Part shown: positions 7,233-13,396 of the stretch, in pieces
Layout of the letters: the number at the start of each line of letters is the position of its first letter
How positions within the stretch are numbered: position 1 is the stretch's first letter
Source: Deltaproteobacteria bacterium
GTDB lineage: Bacteria; Desulfobacterota; SM23-61
NCBI GenBank assembly: GCA_026388915.1
Contig: JAPLIW010000312.1
Coordinates: 1 to 14,545, forward strand
Length of the DNA stretch: 14,545 bases
Direction: 5' to 3'
The notes under the pieces: model-generated
What the model saw: only the letters and a program-made list of their open reading frames with translations
Databases searched by the model: none
What the model was told of the DNA's origin: nothing
Translations under genes and position numbers: made by a program

Positions 7233-8087
7233 TCAGACCTGGGCGTTCATCAGATGCGATAAGCTTCCGACTCGGAGTCCGTCTTTGCGGTTCTTGAAGT
7301 ACTTTGCATTGATCTCTTCCGGCCTATTGTCCTCGACATATCCGAAGCCCATGGCTCGCAGATCTCTCGTCAGCAACTCGGGGTCGAAGAAAGCTTGCCA
7401 CGGCTCCCCGGCCGACGCCACCCGTCGCGCCAGCGCATCGAAACGCGACCGCTGGGCAGGGTTCAACAATGATGGGGAGATCATATAGTCGAAGACGGCC
7501 CCGCTTCCCGCCGCCGCTGACGCGATGAAATGCAAGGTCGCCATCACCGCCTCGGTCATCAGGTATTCCGTCACCCCGAGCCATGAAAAGAAAGTGCCTT
7601 TGCCCGGATCGTAGCCTACAGATCGTAGCCCCTCCACGAGTGTCTGCGTTTCAAAATCAACGGGTGCGAAGGTAAGATCACCTGGGAGTGTGATGCCGAT
7701 TTCGTCCAGGCGCTCTCGTTTCCAGGTCTGTGTCGCAGGGTAGTCGACTTCGAAGACATGAAGTACACCTTCAGGATAGGGGTTTCGGTAGGCGAACGTA
7801 TCAAGCCCTGCGCCTAAAATGACATATTGGCGTACGCCGCGTCGAACGCCGAGGGCGAGTTTCTCCTCGGCGTATCGGCTGCGTGCGGCTGCGAAAGCCC
7901 GCACGTAAGGCGACAGCCCTGTGGCCTCAAATTGATGTGGATCGGTTTGCAATGCCAAAGCATTTTCCCTGCCAATGATGCGAAGGGCGACAGGGTCATC
8001 GAAAACTTTCGGATCATCCAGAAGTTGATGCGCCGCGCGTAGCACCGCAACGCGTTGCGCCGTTGCACTTGCTCGGTCTTCTTTCAT
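7233..8087 (-). CDS. LCMT-family SAM-dependent methyltransferase
   Basis: 284 aa from ATG 8087. It belongs to the leucine carboxyl methyltransferase-like family (PF04072/TIGR00027 type), whose bacterial members have mostly unknown substrates. Visible signs are an N-terminal ATAQRVAVLRA helix, SPYVRAFAAARSRYAEE, the SAM-binding loop VILGAGLDTFAYR (about residues 89-101), the acidic EVDYPATQTWKR that contacts SAM, and FFSWLGVTEYLM. Three ATGs are close together (8096, 8093, 8087); AGGAG at 8097-8101 abuts the first and is 9 bases from the third, so I choose the third. Its arginine codons (CGA, CGC, many) look different from the CGG/AGG-rich ior genes by eye, hinting at a foreign origin. It faces iorB tail to tail and follows the membrane protein gene by a 144-bp gap. 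Confidence 0.85.
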   Translation of the reverse strand: MKEDRASATAQRVAVLRAAHQLLDDPKVFDDPVALRIIGRENALALQTDPHQFEATGLSPYVRAFAAARSRYAEEKLALGVRRGVRQYVILGAGLDTFAYRNPYPEGVLHVFEVDYPATQTWKRERLDEIGITLPGDLTFAPVDFETQTLVEGLRSVGYDPGKGTFFSWLGVTEYLMTEAVMATLHFIASAAAGSGAVFDYMISPSLLNPAQRSRFDALARRVASAGEPWQAFFDPELLTRDLRAMGFGYVEDNRPEEINAKYFKNRKDGLRVGSLSHLMNAQV

Positions 8088-8182
8088 GAACATCATCTCC
8101 TTTTCAGGACTCCTAATATCCGTTTGGCTATTCCCTCATGTCCTGCCGAGAATTCCTATCCATGTTTCTTGTGGCTGAGGAA

Positions 8183-8188
8183 ATTATA
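8183..8188 (-). promoter_or_regulatory. Candidate -10 box for the methyltransferase gene
   Basis: A perfect TATAAT is present on the minus strand about 95 bases before the methyltransferase start. The -35 region at the right distance (GTCGCA) is a poor match, so this is tentative. It would let the methyltransferase be transcribed apart from the membrane protein gene upstream. Confidence 0.3.
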
Positions 8189-8231
8189 AAAGTCTCTGCG
8201 TGGTCTGCGACCTCTGGGGTTAAGTTTTTTA

Positions 8232-10682
8232 TTAGCCTGGCTTAGATTCTACTTGTTCTACCACAGCCGTCCCCCCTGCACCTCCCGAAACCCGTGGGAC
8301 GATGGCTAACCCGATTGCGCAGACCGCCGCAACGCAAAGATAGGATAGGATTCCCAGGACAGCGACTAAAGACATGCCGAAGTCGCGGGCCAGGAGAGAG
8401 GCAAGAACTGTCCCGAACACCGAGCCCGTGACCGTAATCGCCCAACACCAGGCCAGCAGATTGGACTGTTGGTGACCATAACGGTCAATGGAAAGGGGGA
8501 CGACATGGCCGAGGAGAAAGCCGAGGGCGGCGAAAGCCACGAACACCGATGGCAGCAAAGCGGCCATCGGCAGCCATAAAAGAACCCGGTGGCCCCCTAA
8601 TGGAACGATGAGAAAAAGGGCGATGCTCCCGAGAACTACTCCGCCCGAGTACAGAGCTATGCGGCTTTCTTTCCTCGACTCGGGAATTGTTCCGGAGTGC
8701 AGACTTCCCAAACCGGCCCCGAAGATCATGCTGGATAACACGACAATCATGGCCAGGGTCGGATGGTGAAGGTAGAGTTGGTATTTGTAGATGCCTGCCA
8801 TTTCGATGAACATAAACCCGATGCCGGTCATCGCCAGGATCAATAAAAGCCTCGGGTCAATCTTCACCTTCTCCCCCCCTGCCGGGCGACGTACGACAAA
8901 GGGGAGGATCACAAAGACGAACGCCAGGATCCCCATCACCGCCAGCAGGGGTCTATAGAGGTCGCCGATCAGCGACTCATAGCGGCTTGCTTTTGAAATT
9001 AACCCCGAACCGACAAGATAGGGGCGGTCGTCGTTTAGAGGAATGTTCCGTTGGTTCGGCAGCCATAAGCTCGCCATCAGCCCCCGGATCGGTTTCGTGT
9101 CTCGGCAAATGTCTGTCACCGCCTGCAGGTAAGTTTTTATCTGCTGGGCCTTTTCCTCTTCCGGCGGCAGGATTCTATCCTCTCCGAGGATCTTTTCCAT
9201 GTCCGGATAAAAGATCTCGACCTTGGCATTGCGGGAAGCCGCGATCCTACGGATGTGGATCAGTTCTTCCTTCGTATACGGAGTCTTCTTGGCCATAAAC
9301 ATCGTCTGGTATCCGTAAGGCAAGGGCCGGGAGAGGATAACCAGCCGATCTTCGGGTTGCAGGATCCCGGCCATCTTCATGCCCGCCACGAGGCTCACCA
9401 GCCGCCGCCCCTTCTCACCCGAGAGGGGATTCCTGCTGTAGGAGAAAAGGGTGTAGCAGAGGAATCCATCCTCTTTCAGGTGCTCCATGTATTCGGAGAA
9501 GGCCTCCTGGGTGGAAATGAAATTAGGAGACCAGGCGAGCGAGATTTGGCCAGCCATCGTTGCAAAGTTGACATCGAGCATCTCGATCACGTCATAGCTA
9601 TACTTGCTCCGCATGATGACCGAACGGCCATCCGCAATGTGGGAATACACGTTGGGGAGAAGATACGGATTGCCGGGTTCATCCTTTTTATTCCGGACGA
9701 TGTCGGTAACCATCGGGCGGGCAATTTCCACGGCGTCGATGCGCTTCATGCCGAAATGGCTGCCCATGGTTAATTCCTGGCCTCCCCCGGAGGCAATCAC
9801 CAGCAGGTCTCCACCCTGCTTGATCTGAAAGGGGATGGTATAAAGAGAACGGATATAACGCCGAATGGTGCCTTCGTTCTTGGGCGCATAATAACTCCGG
9901 GAACTGTTGTCAATCACGTACATCTGCTGACCCCGGTAATTCATCAGTGCCACTCTCGACATGGGAGACCAGTGTTCACGGATCAGGTCCCTTTCCGCAA
10001 AGCCAGCCGCATACCTCACCTGAAAGGATCCGCTGCCCCAAAGGACACCCATGATCAACAATGGCGCAAAACAGGCAGCGGCCATACGAATCGTTCTTTC
10101 CCGGGTGGTAAAAGTATAGAGGATGGGTACAACCGCAAGGGCCGCCATTGCGAAGATCGTGCCCCTTAAGCCAAAAGGATATAAAAGCAGGGGTATACTG
10201 ATGGATCCAAAGGTGGCCCCCATCAGGTCCATTCCATACATCATCCCAAACTTCGCAGGGGCGCTGCGGAAAATGACTGCCTGGAGATAACCGGCCAGGA
10301 GAAAGGGGAAAAAAGCAACCGGGATTGCGCCGTACAGCTTCCAGGACTTAAATAGTTCCGGATTTCTCTGCAGCATCGTCGCCCGCTGCACGAACGATAG
10401 ATTTTCCTGGGCGATGCGCGTGTTTGGATCCTCGATTCTCTGCGGAACGAACTCAATCTGCAGAAGTACCCAGAGGGAAACGACGATCGTAATGGAAAAG
10501 AATGCCAGGAGCAGAATTTGACGACGCCTGAGTTCCTCCTGATTCAGAGGTTTGGCAAAATACACCAGAAGCGCGCCGGATCCGGTCCCGAGCAGCGCCA
10601 AAGAAATGGCCAGGAAGGAATGGCTGGCAAAGAGGACGACTGAAAAGACCCTGGTCAAAAGGACTTCAAGACCCAGGGTCAC
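8232..10682 (-). CDS. Membrane protein with spermidine-synthase-like core
   Basis: 816 aa from the GTG at 10682. About six transmembrane helices occupy residues 1-215, with the characteristic MDLMGATFGS (151-160). A soluble Rossmann-like region of about 350 residues follows, holding a SAM-site glycine motif IASGGGQELTMG (about 296-307), VEI and YDVIEMLD. About seven more helices follow from around residue 575, with FIEMAGIYKYQLYL and GAGLGS. This is the layout of membrane-embedded spermidine/spermine-synthase-like proteins (PF01564 relatives); their substrates are largely unknown and polyamine synthesis should not be assumed. The first helix seems to extend upstream of this GTG (NLLVLFIVSAVTLGLEVLLTR), yet no ATG, GTG or TTG lies between the GTG and an in-frame stop at 10734-10736. 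The true start may be non-canonical, or a one-base change may have broken the N-terminus (see findings). Confidence 0.8.
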   Translation of the reverse strand: MTLGLEVLLTRVFSVVLFASHSFLAISLALLGTGSGALLVYFAKPLNQEELRRRQILLLAFFSITIVVSLWVLLQIEFVPQRIEDPNTRIAQENLSFVQRATMLQRNPELFKSWKLYGAIPVAFFPFLLAGYLQAVIFRSAPAKFGMMYGMDLMGATFGSISIPLLLYPFGLRGTIFAMAALAVVPILYTFTTRERTIRMAAACFAPLLIMGVLWGSGSFQVRYAAGFAERDLIREHWSPMSRVALMNYRGQQMYVIDNSSRSYYAPKNEGTIRRYIRSLYTIPFQIKQGGDLLVIASGGGQELTMGSHFGMKRIDAVEIARPMVTDIVRNKKDEPGNPYLLPNVYSHIADGRSVIMRSKYSYDVIEMLDVNFATMAGQISLAWSPNFISTQEAFSEYMEHLKEDGFLCYTLFSYSRNPLSGEKGRRLVSLVAGMKMAGILQPEDRLVILSRPLPYGYQTMFMAKKTPYTKEELIHIRRIAASRNAKVEIFYPDMEKILGEDRILPPEEEKAQQIKTYLQAVTDICRDTKPIRGLMASLWLPNQRNIPLNDDRPYLVGSGLISKASRYESLIGDLYRPLLAVMGILAFVFVILPFVVRRPAGGEKVKIDPRLLLILAMTGIGFMFIEMAGIYKYQLYLHHPTLAMIVVLSSMIFGAGLGSLHSGTIPESRKESRIALYSGGVVLGSIALFLIVPLGGHRVLLWLPMAALLPSVFVAFAALGFLLGHVVPLSIDRYGHQQSNLLAWCWAITVTGSVFGTVLASLLARDFGMSLVAVLGILSYLCVAAVCAIGLAIVPRVSGGAGGTAVVEQVESKPG

Positions 10683-10820
10683 TGCGGAGACGATGAAAAG
10701 AACGAGCAGGTTTATTTTCCACCCCGTCTTAAGTTATGCATATCAGCCGCGCGGGTAGCAGTCGAGGAGAATACGTCGGACCGCATCCTTCAAATTTCTC
10801 AAGAACGAAAATGAAAGTAC

Positions 10821-10826
10821 ATTATA
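10821..10826 (-). promoter_or_regulatory. Candidate -10 box upstream of the membrane protein gene
   Basis: A perfect TATAAT occurs on the minus strand. No good -35 box is seen at 16-18 bases. Transcription would start near 10814, upstream of the ATGs at 10786 and 10741 that would serve the frame-restored N-terminus of the membrane protein. Confidence 0.3.
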
Positions 10827-10918
10827 GTAAACGCGCAAAGGACGAATCCGTTGACCAACCTGATTGCGAATCCAAATCAAAAAAACTGCCATCTAATACA
10901 AGCGAAGTAATTCATTTT

Positions 10919-11100
10919 ACCCCCCACCCTTCCCTCCCCCGCAAGAGACTGTGTCGTAATGGGAAAAACGCCGTCATTCCCGCGAAAGCGGGAATCCAGG
11001 TCCTTGAAATTGTTGTTGTCTCCAACTAACTGGATGCCCGCCTCCGCGGGCATGACGAATTATGACACAGTCTCCAAGGGGAGAGGGTTAGGGAGGGGGT
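10919..11100. repeat. Three-layer nested palindromic element
   Basis: The outer arms are C-rich ACCCCCCACCCTTCCCTC (from 10919) against its imperfect complement ending at 11100. The middle arms AGACTGTGTCGTAAT (10946-10960) and ATTATGACACAGTCT (11059-11073) pair with one mismatch. The inner arms 10972-10999 and 11030-11057 (28 bp each) carry the hairpin motifs CCCGCGAAAGCGGG and CCCGCCTCCGCGGG. The whole could fold into a hairpin of about 180 bases. It resembles non-coding MITE/REP-type elements inserted into one another and contains no transposase. Confidence 0.8.
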
Positions 11101-11293
11101 GATGTCACTTTATTTATTACGTTTGTATTAGCCACTGTCCGCCCATCGTCGATCTTTCCCCAGAGAAAAGGTATATCCAAACCTCGATTACTGGTAGAAA
11201 TCTACCCCATCGGTCAAAATCTGTCATCCAATGATTTCAACCCGTTAATTTTTTTCCCGGGTGAAACTTCTTTTTCTCCAGAGGTTGTGACCC

Positions 11294-12700
11294 TTATACT
11301 TTAATCCTTTTTTTTCGCAGGATTCCATAGCGGGTGAAATGACCGATGGCCGAAAGGCAGCGGGCAGGTTGGAAGAAGAGAGGGATTCCGGCCTTCTCCA
11401 GGCAGGTGAAGCCCGGCCGGGCCATGTTGCCCACAGGCCAGCAGAAAATCAAGGGCTTGGGGAGAGACGGATGGATCGCGGCAATCTTCTCCGCTACTTT
11501 CAGCGTCCGGTCGGAGGTGGATACGGTGAAGTTCAGGATAAGAAGGTCGAAATTCTCATCCTCGGCGAAGGTCCGGAGATAGCGGGCAATGACCTCGGGG
11601 TCGTTCATGAACTGGGTGGTAATGTCCATGGGGTTGGCAAGGGGAGCCACCGCCGGAGTTACATCGCGAAGTTGGTTCCGGGTCCGGTCGGACGGAGCCG
11701 GAAGGGAGAGCCCGTGGTCCGAGGCCAGGTCGGCCAGCAGGGCTCCGCTCCCCCCTGAAGTGGTAAGGATGGCCAGGCGGTTTCCTTCCGGCGGCCGATA
11801 ACAGGCAAAGAGATGGGCCACTTCGAACAGCTCATCCACGTCGAAGACCCGGCTGATCCCTTCCTGGCGGAAGAGGCCCGCATAAAGGCTATCTGCCCCG
11901 GACATGGCCCCGGTATGGGAAGCGGCCGCCTGCCGTCCTTTCTCCGATCGCCCCACTTTTAAAGCCACGATCGGCTTCCCGGCCTTCAGCGCATCGTCCG
12001 CCGCCTGCCTGAACTTCAGGGGATCCTTCAGGTCTTCCAGGAGGAGGGCGATGGACTTCGTTCTCTCATCGTCCAAAAAATATTCCACAAAATCTGATAT
12101 CTCGAGGTCCAGCTCGTTTCCCGAGGAGATGAAATGACTGAGCCCGATGTCCCGGTCGTAGGTCCGGGTGAGGACGCAGTTCCCCACCCCGCCGCTCTGG
12201 GTAATGAGCCCGACGGCCCCGGGAATGAGAGAATCGATCTCCAGCCCGCTGGTGAAGGAGGTCGCCACGTGATCGTGGGTGTTGACGATCCCGATGCAGT
12301 TGGGGCCCACGACCCGGATTCCCGCGCCCCGGACGAACCGGCGCAGTCCTTCCTGCTCCTTTCTCCCCTCCTCCCCCATCTCGGCATACCCCGCGCTGAA
12401 GAGAATGACAAAGGGGATTTTCTTTTCCGCGCCGTCTTTCATCGCTTCGAGGACCCTCTGCCGGGGAATTCCGATCAGCGCCAGGTCCACGGGTTCGGGG
12501 ATTTCTCTTAAGGATGGATAACAGGGGAGGCCGCCGATCTCCCGGTACTTGGGATTCACGGGGAAAATCTTTCCCGGGTATTTGTGCCGGCGCAGGAATT
12601 TGATGGGCAGCCCCCCGATCCGGTTCAGGTCATCGGAGGCTCCCACGATGGCGATGGAACGGGGATTGAATAAAAGGTTTAAGCTTTTTCCCTTTTCCAC
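11294..12700 (-). CDS. NDP-forming acyl-CoA synthetase, alpha-type subunit
   Basis: 468 aa from GTG 12700, which has AAAGG 6 bases upstream. The frame can be extended to 12778, but the extra residues are translated palindromic repeat and are not credible. The N-terminal CoA-binding domain starts at LLFNPRSIAIVGASDD and continues with FPVNPKY and VVGPNCIGI. The succinyl-CoA-ligase-like domain has GLITQSGGVG and SSGNELDLEISDF. AASHTGAMSG carries the expected phosphohistidine (His262). It ends at AIGHFTRYGILRKK. This family converts an acyl-CoA plus ADP and phosphate to the free acid, CoA and ATP. The ATP-grasp beta part is not fused and no beta gene is visible nearby, so the partner must be elsewhere or the protein may have another role. 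In peptide-fermenting archaea such enzymes act after IorAB; that link here is inference. Confidence 0.88.
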   Translation of the reverse strand: MEKGKSLNLLFNPRSIAIVGASDDLNRIGGLPIKFLRRHKYPGKIFPVNPKYREIGGLPCYPSLREIPEPVDLALIGIPRQRVLEAMKDGAEKKIPFVILFSAGYAEMGEEGRKEQEGLRRFVRGAGIRVVGPNCIGIVNTHDHVATSFTSGLEIDSLIPGAVGLITQSGGVGNCVLTRTYDRDIGLSHFISSGNELDLEISDFVEYFLDDERTKSIALLLEDLKDPLKFRQAADDALKAGKPIVALKVGRSEKGRQAAASHTGAMSGADSLYAGLFRQEGISRVFDVDELFEVAHLFACYRPPEGNRLAILTTSGGSGALLADLASDHGLSLPAPSDRTRNQLRDVTPAVAPLANPMDITTQFMNDPEVIARYLRTFAEDENFDLLILNFTVSTSDRTLKVAEKIAAIHPSLPKPLIFCWPVGNMARPGFTCLEKAGIPLFFQPARCLSAIGHFTRYGILRKKRIKV

Positions 12701-12740
12701 TTTTTTCCTTTCCCCTTTAACTCGAATCCTTCCGGAAACT

Positions 12741-12820
12741 CCCTCTCCCCTTGCGGGAGAGGGACGGCCCTGCACCACGTAGGGTGCAGGACAAAGCCCT
12801 GAATCTTAAATGGTTCAGGG
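12741..12820. repeat. Cluster of three hairpins upstream of the acyl-CoA synthetase gene
   Basis: Three perfect stems follow one another: CCCTCTCCC/GGGAGAGGG (12741-12763, 9 bp), CCTGCACC/GGTGCAGG (12769-12790, 8 bp) and CCCTGAA/TTCAGGG (12797-12820, 7 bp). They occupy the 5' flank of the leftward gene starting at 12700. The first is the usual translated 'PSPARGEG' repeat. They may be inert repeats or may shape the 5' leader of the mRNA. Confidence 0.75.
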
Positions 12821-12940
12821 AGTAAGGACCGGTTTTCAATTCTAGATGATGTATTCCCCGTCCACGGAAAGTCAAGACGAAAAAACTTTCTTGCCTCCTT
12901 CAATTTGGCCACTCTTTTCCCTGTGGGAAAGCAAGCTTGT

Positions 12941-13208
12941 GGCCCGGGAGCAAGGGGGTTACGCACAAAAAGCATCGGCGGGAAAAGAATTCGATACGGA
13001 GATCCCCCCGTGCTTCCGCAGAATGGGGCGGGCCCATCGGGCAGGGCAAATTCGGAATGCGGATTTCGGAATTCGGAATGAAATCCTAAATCCTCGCCTT
13101 TTTCATTCTACATTCCGCATTCTACATTCCGCATTTTGGTTGCCCGCCCGGTCCAGCAAATGAGGCGCGCCTCATGATTTTTGCGCGTAACACCCTTGCT
13201 TTCGGGCC
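12941..13208. repeat. MITE-like element with 31-bp terminal inverted repeats
   Basis: Left end 12941-12971 (GGCCCGGGAGCAAGGGGGTT...) and right end 13178-13208 are inverted copies matching at 27 of 31 positions. Inside lies a second partly complementary pair, the GGAATGCGG/CCGCATTCC-type sequences at about 13050-13084 and 13103-13138. Two 14-bp direct repeats CATTCTACATTCCG occur at 13104-13117 and 13118-13131. A perfect 16-bp palindrome ATGAGGCGCGCCTCAT occupies 13160-13175. No open frame of note is present. The structure suggests a non-autonomous mobile element of about 268 bp. I do not see an obvious flanking target duplication. Confidence 0.7.
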
Positions 13209-13281
13209 CGGCAACGTCTGAAATTCAATAGGGATTAGGCATAATCGCCGAAAAGTGAAGGAGGGCAAGGCCAAATCCCTT

Positions 13282-13310
13282 TTGACTGTGCCGCATACCT
13301 GTGTTATTTT
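13282..13310 (+). promoter_or_regulatory. Extended -10 promoter for the radical SAM gene
   Basis: TTGACT (13282-13287, five of six to consensus) is followed by 17 bases and TATTTT (13305-13310). TG with one base before the -10 (13302-13303) forms an extended -10. Transcription would begin near 13317, giving a leader of about 80 bases before ATG 13397. Confidence 0.55.
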
Positions 13311-13340
13311 TATAAAAAATAGCTTTCAGCCATAAATACA

Positions 13341-13396
13341 GTTCGGAGTTTCATTTCATGCTTTGAACTCCGAACTAAATGACTCCGAACTTTTTT
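13341..13396 (+). promoter_or_regulatory. Leader with one left arm and two competing right arms
   Basis: GTTCGGAGTT (13341-13350) is the perfect reverse complement of AACTCCGAAC (13366-13375) and also pairs with ACTCCGAAC (13382-13390), which is followed directly by TTTTTT (13391-13396). The second pairing has the shape of a terminator, the first of an anti-terminator. It ends directly at the ATG of the radical SAM gene. This is a suggestion only, because short CGGAGTT repeats could arise without a regulatory role. Confidence 0.35.

Larger units (their letters stand above)
10683..11293. other. Intergenic region, about 610 bases
   Basis: Both flanking genes are on the minus strand, so this is the upstream side of the membrane protein gene and the downstream side of the acyl-CoA synthetase gene. 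It contains a candidate -10 box and the nested palindrome, listed separately. A small palindrome GGTAGAAATCTACC lies at 11193-11206. The remaining sequence shows no gene and no convincing terminator. Confidence 0.6.

Noticed and set aside
10736..11029. 97-codon plus-strand frame containing VIPAKAGIQ
   Set aside because: That peptide is the well-known translation of a dispersed palindromic repeat and is not evidence of a protein.
12701..12778. N-terminal extension of the acyl-CoA synthetase to the ATG at 12778
   Set aside because: The extra residues (PSPARGEG type) are translated hairpin repeat; a GTG at 12700 with a good AAAGG site fits the family start.
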